A model generated the notes under the pieces. That model saw only the letters and a program-made list of their open reading frames with translations, was not told where the DNA came from and made no database searches. A stretch of 64,000 nucleotides of DNA. Origin: Basidiobolus meristosporus CBS 931.73. Its lineage: Eukaryota > Basidiobolomycota > Basidiobolomycetes > Basidiobolales > Basidiobolaceae. The stretch is taken from contig MCFE01000376.1 in NCBI GenBank assembly GCA_002104905.1, positions 1 through 64,000 on the forward strand, given 5' to 3'. Made by a program: the position numbers and the translations under genes. Shown here piece by piece: positions 46,137 through 60,634 of the stretch (within the stretch, counting starts at the first letter, position 1; each line of letters begins with the position of its first letter).

Positions 46137-48416
46137 CTAAAAGTACGAATCGCGTCTACTATCATCAAGTGACAATGCTGAAGTGGTTCCAAGCGGAGTG
46201 AAGTAGGGTGTGGGTGTAGGGGACATTGCGGGCAGCTTGAGCTCGAATTTGGGATTTGAGCCAGTGGTGCTTGTCTTCAGGATCGGTCCAGGCGTTTTGA
46301 CGCTGGTACTAGCCTGCACGAACAGGCCAAAGTTGCCCTTAGGATGGTCGAAATCGATCTCCGTTACCGCTTCGCAGCATTCCGGAACTCCCAATAATCT
46401 CCACAGCACAGCCTCGTAGCAGAAAACGAATTGTCGGAGCGTTTGCACCATTGAAAGCCGTTGATCACGAAGTTGGTCGACTACTTGAACAACAAAGTCT
46501 TCGCTTAAGGCGAACAGTTCTCGATTCATCTCATACGTTGCAACAATGGTATCAATGGTGCAGAAAGCGCCTGTTCGACCGCATCCTGCGCTGCAATGAA
46601 CCAACATTGGCCCATGATTGTGCTGGGTCTGCAACTTGTCCGCCAGATCCCGAAGGCGCAAGACACTAGCGGGGCTATCAGGGATTCCAAAGTCTGGCCA
46701 GCCAACAAAGTGTAATTGAAATATCTCGCGGGTTTCTCCGGTGCCACCGTGGGTGAGCAAAAATCGACGGGCCATGATGGTGGGCTCAGCGTCTACAGGC
46801 ATGGTTTCTCCAGAGAGCTTAATATGGAATGTATCATCCACTGTTATGGACTGGTCGGGAAAGCTCGGCCAATAGCGATGGCACTTGATCTGTTGCGCGA
46901 TTAGCTCATATTAGCAAGTGCCTTGAAGCGTTCCAAGTCGTGGTACTTACCCTTCCAGCTTCCTCCTCTTTGGTCAACATGACAATTACTCTAGTGTTTT
47001 GCTCCCAAACCATCCTCCAAAACTCCCCGAACGTGGATGGAAGAGGTGCCTGGGTGGCTATATAACGGTATTTCGATTGCTTCGCCCCAACAAAGCTAGC
47101 ATTGATGTAATCCGATTCATTCATTCTAACGTTATGTAACTTCACCCGTGAATGCTCATAAGGCCAGATGTTATTGTATCTATTTTTCGACCCTTTCTCG
47201 ATCCCAGCAGCAATGCAATAAGGGTTTGGCTGGCTTGGGTGACGGACCTGAGTCACCATGAGGGATTGCAGCCTCTTTTGCTCAATCCTGTCCATTTTCT
47301 AGTGGTAGCGAATGTGAATACTCATCCAACGAAAACCACTCAACCGCCGGGCCCTTACCTGAAACTGCTTGGATATTGTGTGCTTGCCATCCGGTGAATA
47401 TGCGATATCGATGAGAAAGTGCGGCAATCTGGAAATTGGCTTTTTGGCAACGGTTGGTGTGCGGATGGCCACGATTTCGCCAAGCTCACAAGTGATCTCA
47501 TGATGTGGGCGAATGCTATTGAAGAACGGGCTAGCCATACTTTCTATCATAGGCGTGGGACATGTAAGTGGCGCAGATAGAAAGTTCGAAGGCGAGGGCA
47601 GTGCTTTGATCCTGGGTGCAGGTGATTTGGAGCCTTCTGAGCTCTCGCATAGAGAGGGGTGATTTGTTTGAAAGGCATCAAACCCGTCTAAGTTGGGGTA
47701 GGTGAAGGATTAGGCTCGAAGATGCTTTGAATTTAGTAGTAGGAATGGGAAAACTCACCTTTCATCCAACCAATGTTGACCGAACTATTGGCATTTTGGA
47801 ACTTTTTTATCAGGTAGTAGATGGGTGAGGTATCCAACACCACATCCGATTCCGTGCCATAGATCACGATGTACGAGAAGGTAGACCAACGGCGCCATAC
47901 TTCGCGGTCCTTTTCGGCTAAGGAGCTGCTGATCTTCTCAAGGTTGAACGAGTCTCGCTTCAGCAGGGTGTTTGGTATACATACGTTAACAGATCCTCTG
48001 ATACGCCCGCGGCTGTACTGCGCGAAGGAACGAACGTCTAGCAGCAACATCGAATCTTTATTCGGTCCATCTTTCAAATTGGAAGATATTACGTCGACAA
48101 TAAAGTCAATGGAAAAAGACTTTAAGGAGGGGCTATTTACAGAAGATTGTCCAGAGTTGGTAGGCTTTCGAGTAGTTGGTGGCGGCTTCAGGTTGCTCTC
48201 CTGAAAAGGCAGCTTGAACGAAAAACTGCCTGGCGAATAGGCAGCACCGTTGTTGTTGAAGGGGCCCATAGCGGAGCCATTGGGTGAGTTGGGTTGTGAG
48301 CCGTTGGGACCGCTAGTATTGTTTCTTTGCGCGGAAGCTTGCGTGTTGGGTTCAATGGGTAGTGAAAAGTACCCGTTTGGCTCCGGAAGAGATTTGAGTG
48401 AAAATTTCGAACTCAT
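46137..48416 (-). CDS. Protein tyrosine phosphatase with N-terminal rhodanese domain
   Basis: A multi-exon gene of about 670-700 residues. Exon 1 (48416 downward) begins with a Ser/Asn/Pro-rich region and then a rhodanese/CH2 domain: SFSIDFIVDVISSNLKD, MLLLDVRSFAQYSRGRIRGS. Its loop has no catalytic Cys, as in MAPK-docking CH2 domains. The PTP domain carries YNNIWPYEHSRVKL, DYINASFVG, YIATQAPLPSTFGEFWRMVW, a WPDFG acid loop and the active site VHCSAGCGRTGAF, with the Cys and Arg intact. The Q-loop region (DQLRDQRLSMVQTLRQF) follows. This is the Ptp2/Ptp3/Pyp1 family, which dephosphorylates Hog1/Sty1-type stress MAP kinases. A TATA-like TTATATAA lies about 75 bp upstream. Introns occur near 46850-46930, 47300-47360 and 47560-47760. 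Confidence 0.87.
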
Positions 48417-50957
<2,541 letters not shown>

Positions 50958-51150
50958 CCAACGGCCTTTTGGCCGTTTCCTTCTTTTCAATACCAACATC
51001 ATGCTTTATTGTCAGCAAGGACAGAAAGCACAATCTTCGATGTAATAAATCGGCGGTTTCTTGTATAATAAAAAACTGTATAAAGTCGTTCACTTGGGTG
51101 GAGTTCGTACCTTCAATGACTATAGTTTATTGGAATTTATTTGAGAATGG

Positions 51151-52788
51151 TCACACCCTTGTCTTCGAAAACTCCTCTGTAATAGACGATACTTGGTTTG
51201 AAGATGCAGGAATTTCGGTAGCAGTTGTGGTTTGCTCCGTCGCGAGTTCTTCTAAGATATCCTTTGGTTCAGTATCATCATTCGATGAACCGGTCGGAGG
51301 TGAAGCAACAATTTCTGATTTTACTGGCGCTGAGGATACTATGGGCTCCACAGTAGTGTTCAGCGATTTCTCTTCAGTTCCTTCAGGCAGAGTAGGAATG
51401 GCTGGTGCGAGAATGGCTGAAGCTTCAGGTGCACTGAAGGCTGAGATGGTTTTGTCAGATGCACTAGGTGCGACAACGGCCGAAGTTTCAGGAGGGTTGA
51501 TTGGCAACGAGGGTTCTGTAGCAGTAAGCGAGACGGGAGTATCAATGATATCTGTGTTCGAGGAAGTAAGTGTTGCGACAGCTTCTGAGGAAGAGGTTGG
51601 CTTCTTGGTGGCAGGCGTGTTCAGTTCATCTTTTAGCTCGTTTGGTTCACTACCTTCGATCGATACAGTCTCGAAGCCCGTACTATCTATTTTGTTACGT
51701 GGTGGAGGGGGAGGAGGAGTGGAATCTTAAAAGCCGCATCAGCATAGGGTGTTCTATTGACCAAAAACAACGACATGGTAGCGCTTACTTTGGAAAGGCG
51801 AGTCAATGATAGATGCAGATCTCATGTCATCAGGATCCTCCAAGAAGTCAGTGTGATTGTATTGTGCTAATGAATAGGAAAGGGTATCAGCCCACAGATA
51901 TCTATGACGTAGTAGTCATGTCGTAACCATTGTCCAACATACATGATTCATTACGGTTCCACCTAGGAGTTTGATTTTGATTGCCGGTTGGGTTTTGACT
52001 GGTGTTTTGCCTAGAGATGAGATGCTTAGTTTCTGTCAATTCCTACAAATGCTACACTACTTACTCATACTGCGCGTGCGAGGGCATTTGTTGACCATAC
52101 AAGTCCTCGTATTCCGGCATCAAATAACGATTGTACAAGTCCTTGATCTTTTTCACCGTGTCTATTGTTCGCAGTGATAATGTAAGTTTATGATAACTAC
52201 CTCATTACCATTAACCAGAACTTACTATCGGTGAAAACATTGATTTTTTCTTTGATTTCTTGGAGAGTTGGATCCACTAAATAAGAAAAGAAATGGAAAG
52301 GTTAAAAGCTGTCTTGTATGGCCTTATATATCTATAGAGAGAGGATTACTGTCGCTTGAGCTAGATCTGCGGGCAGGTAGCGGTGGGCGATTGGCTTGTT
52401 GAGCTTGTGATGCTTGTCTTTCTTCTTCGGCCATTAATGCTCTGGCTAGCTCCTCGTCTGCCTTCATCTGTTGCTCGGAAGTTGATGTAACAGAAGTTGG
52501 CTATAAGAATGATAAGTTAGCTGTATTCATTACCGGAAAGAATTAGGTGTATAAGCAGCTTACATCCGGAGCTGTAGGTGTTTCAGATGGTGGCAATGAA
52601 TCTTGAGTGAATGGGGGTACTTCATCGGGTATATAGCTGGGGTCAGTAATGGAAAGCATGGCGTTAATGCTGGCTTCCAAATCCCCGGCATGAGATTCGT
52701 ACACAGCCCGGCAGACCTCCTCATCTGCCTCTGGGAAAAGCTCGCAGAGTTGTTTGAGCTGCTCTGGATTTGGTGTATTCGTGGTCAT
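51151..52788 (-). CDS. CUE-domain ubiquitin-binding protein, Cue5-like
   Basis: A gene of about five or six exons. Exon 1 (from ATG 52788) holds a CUE domain at residues about 8-50: QLKQLCELFPEADEEVCRAV, ESHAGDLEASINAMLSI. Next come ADEELARALMAEEERQA, a Pro/Arg-rich PPLPARRSSSS, and IKEKINVFTD with VKKIKDLYNRY, matching the segment found after the CUE domain in Cue5. The last exon (51151-51730) is a long Ser/Thr/Pro/Glu-rich tail of about 190 residues, starting with a polyproline run. Yeast Cue5 is an autophagy adaptor that links ubiquitinated aggregates to Atg8. No clear Atg8-interacting motif was picked out in the tail. The gene converges on DDX41. Confidence 0.78.
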
Positions 52789-53797
52789 TTTAGGATGCTT
52801 ACTGAAGTTTGTGCCAAGTGTCAATAGGCTTTTATATGGGAGATTTAGATTTGTTCTTGGCAATATCCAAGATTATGTAAATTCTTGGTAACCTATCTAC
52901 ATCTATCAATGCAATCAATGTAGGAATGGTCACATACACGTAGCCAAGTACATGTACGATTCGCGATCAATCAATGCGCACCTCCACCAATCAGGGAATT
53001 CTGCTTAAAGGATGGTTATTCTAAACAACATTCAGCGGTAGACGCCAAGAATAACCAGGTTCAGAGATGGCTAGCGATGGTTGGAATTACAGTACTGAGC
53101 GTCATAGTCCTATTCCAGGAATCGTTTCGGGATTAAATATCCCTTCTTCGATAACTTGATTTCAGCAGCAGCTCAATTGAATCCCCCATTCCTCGGATTC
53201 CCTTTGAAATCATCCGGAACGTGAGAAGACTGCTGGAAGGTGACTAGCATCCTCTAGGGATGTAGAGAGAGTTGAATACAAATGCCCAAGGAACGGATGA
53301 AAATTTTCCACGCCAAATTTCTGTCACTGGGTTGGAATTGCGCCCAAACTCCACCCAAGAAAGCCTTGTTTCCTAAGTGCAAAATATTCGGTTCAGCTGA
53401 TGAATCGCGTGAGTGCTATTGGTATTAGACGAGTTCTTTTTAACCGACAGGTTGATCACAAGGTTCTTGAGGAATTGAACCGAAGGGCCAATCGCCAGAT
53501 GGCAGTAAATAATTGTTTAGTGTTGCCTCTTTGGATCAGAAGGTTTATCCTTGTATAACCGATTACAATGTGTCAAGCAAATCCTGTGTTCCCCCACATT
53601 ATCTGTGTTTTAGCTCATTGGGGAGATCCAGGATTTGCCAGTGATTTGACAGCGGCTTGACGTTCATATGTCAGTCTATATGGGAGTTTCGGAAAAATTA
53701 TTCATCATGGAATGCCAGTCAAGGCGTACTATAAAAGGGCGCTTGGGTTTGCTTGCGGATCTCCATATTCCAACTTGCATTTATTCTTTTACCTTTG
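52789..53797. other. Divergent gene-free region
   Basis: About 1.0 kb between divergent CUE and F-box genes, without a supported frame. It should contain both promoters. Confidence 0.5.
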
Positions 53798-55437
53798 ATG
53801 AACTCTTCAGCCCGATTACCCTGCGAAATACTAGAAATCATATTTACTTTACTAGCGAATGACCCGAATGAGATTGTGTCTTTGTATCAATGTACCTTGG
53901 TGTGCAAGGAGTGGAGCAACATAGCTAATAGTGTACTGTGGAGGAAGCCTGTGGCCGCCACCAAAGAATCCAAGGAGTTATGTTTCAACATAATCAAACA
54001 AAACCCTTTGCGTAAGTATCTTTGCTGCTCTTTTCATACTCTAGAGTATTGGCTCATAGGTTATTTGTTTATCCAGTCGCATCTTACATTAAGGAGTGGA
54101 CTTACGAAACAAAATCCCTCACTGCTGAATTGCTGCCGCTTCTACCTAACCTTCGCAATATTGGGTATATGATAGCGCGTACCTTGAGACCAGAGAAATT
54201 CTCAAGGCCCTGGCACTTGCGCCGTATCGACCATTTGGATTATTGCGCCACTGATGGCCCAGCTTTATTTCAGAATCTGGTGGAGCTCTGTCCAAATTTG
54301 GAGAGGTTAACCATTCGAATCAACTCATTGAACGGAGTGACTGACTTTACTGATTGGTGCAACATCCGGAAGGTGAATTCCCTCAAACACCTCAAAATCA
54401 TCAATTCAGAGTATGGGGTTGAACAAAGCCAGCCTTTGTTCATCCAGAGCTTCACATCGAGGTTTCCTAACCTCCAAAGTTTAGACATCGAGAGCTTTAC
54501 ATTCAACGGTCACGAGCTTGATGGGCTCTCCACAAATTGCCGTAAGTTAGACTCGCTAAGTCTCGCAACCAACACTTTGGATCAGCACCAGATTGACTGC
54601 CTTGCAAACGAATTGCAAGTAGGCGTGGGTGAGCGTGTGAACAAGCTGCAATTGAGTGTTTCACGATTCTCCAAGGATGATCTTAGCCTGCTGAAAATCT
54701 TCACCTCTCTGAAATCACTATCAGAGCTATCTCTGCACCGCTTTGAGCTGGATGATGAAGCTTTGGAGGCCCTAATCGAATGCACACAAGGAACCCTAGC
54801 AAAATTGAGACTTGGGTTTATCAGCCCAGCCTCAAACCGGTTCTTCTTCTACCTTAGAAGTGCCCAACTTTGGGACAAATTCTTTGCAAGAGCCGCCAAC
54901 TCATTGACCGACATTGCCTTCAATGATAGCTTTGGTAATTTCCGGGATATGATCTCTTGTGGTGTAGCCAAGCACTGTTCCCGGCTGCAAAGGCTTACTA
55001 TTAAGCACCACGACGATAATTTCGTTTGCCCCATTATACGTGGGTGTGGAAGAAGTTTGAAATACTTCGAGTATTCTGAATGCTTCGTTACCGAGAATAT
55101 CCTGTCCACCATCTTTGATTATACTTTCGATCTAGAGAGTCTAATCATCACCGAACATAAGCACAACACACATAGACCCAAAGCAATGCTATTACGCTTC
55201 CATGATTTCATGGTTCGTTCAGCGAAAACATTGCATCACTTGGTACTAACTGGAGTCGAAGTCGAGGATAGTTCCATAGCGGAGATTGCGAAGTACGCAC
55301 ACAGGCTAAACTTTTTGAGCCTAGGCAGAGTCAACTCTACCCGAGACGAAGGCACCATCATCCAACAACTGCGTGCTCAGCGATCGAATCTGCGCTCAGT
55401 TCACATATCCATGGTAAAATCATGGGAGCACAAATGA
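53798..55437 (+). CDS. F-box protein with leucine-rich repeats
   Basis: Two exons, 53798-54011 and 54077-55437, join in phase to give about 524 residues. An F-box lies at residues 1-50: ARLPCEILEIIFTLLAND, LVCKEWSNIANSVLW, the Skp1-binding form. From about residue 95 the protein is a series of irregular leucine-rich repeats: LVELCPNLERLTIRINSL, FPNLQSLDIESFTF, KLDSLSLATNTL, LSELSLHRFEL, SRLQRLTIKHHD, LHHLVLTGVEV. Such proteins are substrate receptors of SCF ubiquitin ligases. The target is unknown. Fungi carry lineage-expanded families of these genes, so orthology is uncertain. The TTG before ATG 53798 is in frame but the F-box begins right after the ATG. Confidence 0.85.
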
Positions 55438-56426
55438 ATTTACCCAGTAGTGGTAAAATACCCGATCCCTACCATCGTTCCCTGTACATTTCCTTAAACC
55501 ATCATGAATTGATGACTGTTATATAAACTACGCATATTCACCAAGCCAATCGGAACACTCATCATATAAATACTGAAACACATTCTATATCTGATGCAGT
55601 CCTATGGTTCAATCTGAGATTTCAGGAAATCGGCATCCGCCCGACACAAAAAGCCCAATTGGCCCACCGTATGAATGGAATTTTCTCAACTCCAGCAACC
55701 ATCACTAAGCAAACTTGATGTCTCATTCACTTCGCCGTGTGAAAGTCGGTTTGTGCGTGAGAAACAATGCACTAAAATTCTCCGGCTGTCATACGGTTTG
55801 AATACACTGATCTTCATGAGAATCCAACGGATTTATTTAGAAGCAGTCCAGAACTTGGTCATTCATGCATATCTGAGAGGTGTAGTTGCCGCATTTACTG
55901 GCTTTCAAATCCATAATTCAGGTCACAGAGACGATACCTGTTCGACTAGTTAAAGCTGACTGATATAGAACGACGATTCCAATCAGCATACATCTAGCTT
56001 ATGTATATATATAAATCATAACTCAGCTTTCCACTGGTATTCGGGTTCGTACTTCCTGAGGTTTAGGGATTCGGATGACGTTAAAAAGGTATTGATGAGT
56101 TGGTGTATTTAATAGAGTCGCTTAACGTTCAATGTCATGATGGTGGGTATTTTCTGGCCTGTGTAAGAAATATCGTAATCATGAACAACTTTGGCTAAGT
56201 GCACTATATGACCACATACGATACATTTCTATATCAAAATGCTGGGTGGATATTAATCGATGTTGATGATAATTTCATATGCTACTCACTAATCCTTCGA
56301 TATTGTAGAAATACTAGAAGTTACCAAAAGGCCCCAAACTTTGCACACAACCTTCTGGGACATTTGTCGTTTACAAAATTCACTCAAAAGTATAAACACT
56401 TTGTTTCAACATGATAAATCAACGAA

Positions 56427-56740
56427 CATGAATACTCCAGATCACTTCCTGATTCCCGCTGCCAATTTCAACAGCTCAGAAATATACATTATATATACAA
56501 GCGCTTTAGATATATTCATGAGATATACCGTTATAGATTTCATACTTACATTCCCTAATAGTCTCAGGCCAAGACCAGTTGACTCTCTATGTGTATGGCT
56601 ATTATGTTGTAGCTTTTGTATTCACACTGACACAGTCGCTTGGATTCTATTCTATGAACTTCATTATTTTCCTGACCAAATTCTCTGTCAGGATTTACTT
56701 GAAATATTTTTCACCAAATTATCAGGTACACAGAGCATAG
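56427..56740. repeat. Diverged direct duplication, copy 1
   Basis: Similar to 56913-57117. Shared blocks are a 50-bp segment around atcacttc.gattccc.ctgcc and a later segment around ga.caaattctc.gt...gattt. Copy 1 has about 100 bp more between the blocks. Confidence 0.7.
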
Positions 56741-56912
56741 CATTTCTTTTGCCCCTTTGCTCCCATGCTCTTAAAGGCATTCTTAGACCTACTTTACACG
56801 TTTTTTCAGCAAGATCTTGTAAAAGTGTACATATCGTATTTGTTGCTGACTTTGCAAAACTCACTGGGAAGTGCATTGACATGATTAATCAGCAAACGTG
56901 AAAGCCACACTT

Positions 56913-57117
56913 TCTTCTAAATACTCCAAATCACTTCCAGATTCCCACTGCCAATTTCAACAGATCAGAAACCCCTGTGACATCAAGAGATGAACAGTTG
57001 TAGATTTTATATTACATCTGAATATTCACATCAACTTGATCTATGAGTGTTATTATTCCCTGATCAAATTCTCCGTTGAGATTTAAAATATTTTTCACCA
57101 AAACTAACATGGTACAG
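56913..57117. repeat. Diverged direct duplication, copy 2
   Basis: Second, shorter copy of the segment at 56427-56740, in the same orientation and order. Divergence and indels suggest an old event. Confidence 0.7.
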
Positions 57118-57718
57118 GTACCTATTATCATCTTTAGCTATTTCTTACTAATTGTATAGTCATGCACGTTTATTTTCACAAGGCTCTACAAGTGACAATC
57201 ATGCACTCTTCTACATCAGAAGTTTTCTATTTCAATTGGTTTAGCAAGACCCTTGATTCCATGCGATGGACTTCTCGTTTAGTTAATATCCCCGATGACA
57301 ATCCCTACGAACATCTGCATCATTTGGAAGCCCCACACCCTACACTAAAGAATAGCACTGCTAGCCAGAGCTTGTCTATATTGAGCCTTAATGTGATATG
57401 GTGTTGGATTAGGCGAAGTGAAGCTTTATTCCAAACAATACTCCGCACCATCATGTGTTGCCATAAATCACAAGCATTTAGATGCTTGACAAGATCCCAT
57501 CAAAATATTGGAAGAAATAGGTTGACGATATCGCTTCATCACCTTACCTCGAGATCTCCCTTCTAGTACTTGCCAGAACATAAGGATAGTAACAAATAGC
57601 AGGGCAGAAACGTCCGATATTCATGTTTTATTAATAATGTTTGCTAGAAATGTGATGTTACAATATTGAACTAATGCGGAAGGAGAGCCGCGGCTGAAAT
57701 GACAGCAATTGCTTTTCC

Positions 57719-58234
57719 CTAATTCCATAGAGTGCACACAAAGGCAATTACAATTGACAACCCTGACATACTCAATACATTGGCACTGGATGGTGTAACG
57801 CTAGGAGTGGCAGGTGAATTGGTAACCTTAGTAGTTGAGGTGGGGGTACTTCCGCTATTGCTGGCGCTTGCCGAAGAGGCCAAGCTGTTGGATACGGAGG
57901 CCACGGCCGAAGAGACGGATGCGATTTGGGAAGATAGACCGTTAGTAACCGAGGCGATTTGGGAAGAAAACCGGGAGGTAGCAGAGTCAATTTCCGATGA
58001 AAATCTGGAGGACAAGGAAGCAGCTTCGGTGGGGAGCTGGGAGGTGACCGAGGCGAAATCGCTGCCAAGGAAGGTGGAGGCTCTTGAGATCAACGAGTTA
58101 ATGTCTGCGGACGGGCTTGCGTTTGAGATGGCGCTTTCAATGCTTTTGATGGCATCCGAGGGGATGTTGGTTGGGTTTTGAGCAGCAGCTAAACCAACAC
58201 AGCTAAGAAGAACAGTGGAAGTAGAGAATTTCAT
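57719..58234 (-). CDS. Ser-rich secreted, probable GPI-anchored protein
   Basis: An intronless frame of 171 residues. A signal peptide (MKFSTSTVLLSCVGLAAAQ) precedes a mature region in which almost a third of residues are Ser. A run of similar 11-12-residue modules (SSRFSSEIDSAT, SRFSSQIASVT, NGLSSQIASVS) suggests internal duplication. The C-terminus ends with a hydrophobic segment after a small-residue site (SANVLSMSGLSIVIAFVCTL), typical of a GPI-attachment signal. The protein probably sits in the cell wall or plasma membrane, heavily O-glycosylated. No named family is recognised. A TATA element lies about 45 bp upstream. Confidence 0.8.
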   Translation of the reverse strand: MKFSTSTVLLSCVGLAAAQNPTNIPSDAIKSIESAISNASPSADINSLISRASTFLGSDFASVTSQLPTEAASLSSRFSSEIDSATSRFSSQIASVTNGLSSQIASVSSAVASVSNSLASSASASNSGSTPTSTTKVTNSPATPSVTPSSANVLSMSGLSIVIAFVCTLWN

Positions 58235-58881
58235 TTTTTTTGCCAGATGATTGACAAACTTCGAGATGTTTGACGCCGTTATATAGTTGCTAGAGAGATA
58301 ATAGACTCAGCCATGCATGATGGGAATTTCCATTTTTATCCAGGGAACACGTCCACTTGGCATTAACTATTCATGGACTAGTAGATGAATACAAAAGATT
58401 GGCATCTGGAGGAGTGACAAAATCTATATTTAGGGAGTCGCTTGCTTGGTGTGTGAGTTTCGATGGATGTACTCACCAGGTTCCTAATACGTACTCTTGG
58501 TGTCGCAATCGTGTTTTCATTGTTAATGTTTGGTGAGCCGGATCTCTATTATGGTCCGCCCTGAACACAGGCCTTGATTGGGTGGATAAGGGCGAGGGGT
58601 TGTATCGATGTCACTTATGAGGTCATATCGATAATTGGTCGGGGCCGGGGGCATCTGAGTAGAAAAGGTGCTGTCTCAGTCGCCATGTGAATTCTGATGG
58701 AACAAACGCCGTAAATACAGGGAGATCCTGATCAATTATGACAAGTAGAGTCACATTTAATTATCAGACTCAGTCACTGATACTCATTTCGTAATGCTTC
58801 AAGAATAATGCGGATAAAATACAATAACATATTGTTGGCATTTGCTTGTTCCTTGAATATACCAAACATACATCCTTGCAA
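58235..58881. other. Divergent promoter region
   Basis: About 650 bp between divergent GPI-type and CoA-transferase genes. No gene is supported apart from the flanking promoters. Confidence 0.45.
58279..58286 (-). promoter_or_regulatory. TATA box candidate for GPI-type gene
   Basis: CTATATAA read on the minus strand, about 45 bp upstream of the start at 58234. This is close for a fungal TATA box but plausible for a strongly regulated secreted protein gene. Confidence 0.45.
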
Positions 58882-60634
58882 ATGCTTAGTCGTCTTCTTA
58901 CTCGCCAACCATTATCGAGACTGCCAACAGCAGTTTGTAAACCCTTGTCCAATAGTCTCGTCAGATGGCACAGCACCTCTGAGAATGTTCCTCCACTTAC
59001 CGGAATAAAGGTGTTAGATTTGACAAGGGTGTTAGGTACAGTTTGCTCTTTAGACACCTTTGCTATGTTCTTTCGTGTAGTATGGATTCTAACCCTCTCC
59101 CCATCTATTACATACTTTAGCTGGTCCGTACTGCACGATGTTGCTCGGAGACCTGGGGTAAGGTTTAGTGTTACGTTTTAGGTGGAGATTACCCCTCCTA
59201 AGCAAATACCAAACACTCAATTTAGTGCTGAGATCATTAAAGTTGAACGCCCAAAAGTGGGAGATGACACTCGCTCATGGGGCCCTCCTTATGCGACAAA
59301 CACTGACGGTACTGTCGGCGAAAGTGCGTATTTCCTGTCAGTAAACCGCAATAAAAAATCCATCACAGTGGACTTCAAGTCGAAGCAAGGCCTTGAGATT
59401 GTCCACCGGTTGGCCAAGGAAGCTGATGTCTTAGTTGAGAACTACGTGCCTGGCACATTGGACAAGCTTGGACTTGGTTATGAGGAGCTCTCGAAGTTGA
59501 ATCCACGCTTGATCTATGCATCGATTACTGGTATCCAGATCATCTTATCATCCACATAAGTGCTTGATTTGACACATTATTCAGGCTACGGCCCAACAGG
59601 CCCTTATGCTAAGAGACCCGGATACGACGTAATTATTGAGGTATCGAATGTAGCCCAACCTGTACTATGAAACGCCACATTTATTCTAAATCATCGCCAG
59701 GCTGAAGCCGGATTAATGCATATTACCGGAGAAACGGATGGCCAACCTGTAAAGGTTGGTGTGGCGATCACAGGTTCGTTGGCTATTCCCTCGCCTGCCG
59801 TTCATTTATACTGACTCCTCTCCCAACTCCCTTGAATAGACTTGACCACAGGTAATCGGACAATACCGTAGAAGTAAACATTGGTGTGTTTCTAACAAGT
59901 TCACAGGTTTGTACGCGCATGGGGCGATAATGGCCTCGCTGTTGAATCGGATGCGTACCAACCGCGGCCAGAAGGTGGATCTCTCTTTATTGGAGTGTCA
60001 GGTGGCCTCATTAGCGAATATCGGCAGTAACTATCTAATAGGGGGAAATGAGGCAACTCGTTGGGGCACTTCGCACCCATCTATTGTTCCATATCAGGTG
60101 TTCCCCACACTGGATGGATACATAATGATCGGTGCGGGGAACGATGGCCAGTTTCGCTCGCTGTGTAGAGCCATTCGGCAAGAGGAGCTCCTAGCCGACT
60201 CCGAATACCAAACCAACTCATTAAGAGTCAAAAACAGAAGCAAGCTTATAGAAACTCTGTCGGATATCTTTCGCAAACAGCCAACACAGACATGGCTTAC
60301 TAACCTGGAGGGCTCAGGAATCCCCTTTGGTCCCATCAATAACATGAAGCAAACGTTCGAACATCCTCAGGTCGTTCATCGTGAGATGATCCAAGAGGTA
60401 AACCATCCGAAGGCTGGAAAAATCAAAGTAGCTGGTAATTTTCTGACCAATTGTTTCGTACTTTAACCACGGCCAGCTAACCGTCCTTTAGGTGTCCCTG
60501 TCAAGTATAGTGAGTCCAAGGCCACCATCCGATCGGCCCCGCCATTGCTTGGCCAGCATACGGAGGAAGTTCTGGAGGGACTGGGCTACTCTAAAGATGA
60601 GATTCGAAAGCTCTACGAAACAAACGCCATATAG
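58882..60634 (+). CDS. CaiB/SUGCT-type family III CoA-transferase
   Basis: A gene of about seven exons and roughly 440 residues. A mitochondrial presequence ([20 protein letters not shown], rich in Arg, no acidic residues) is followed by family III motifs: [13 protein letters not shown], then [20 protein letters not shown] assembled from three exons (introns at the GTACAG and GTAAGG sites near 59035 and 59160). Later come [57 protein letters not shown] and [15 protein letters not shown]. Near the C-terminus, [19 protein letters not shown] is typical. Its closest described relative is human SUGCT (C7orf10), which moves CoA from succinyl-CoA to glutarate. Carnitine or formyl-CoA activity cannot be excluded. 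Confidence 0.87.

Larger units (their letters stand above)
55438..57718. other. AT-rich gene-poor region with decayed duplication
   Basis: About 2.3 kb of AT-rich sequence. Frames here (for example 56341-56901) open from non-ATG codons and are rich in random hydrophobics, with no recognisable domain. Two diverged copies of one segment are described separately. Confidence 0.5.

Noticed and set aside
56341-56901. 186-codon frame in the AT-rich region
   Set aside because: It opens from TTG, has random hydrophobic composition, and overlaps the diverged duplication.
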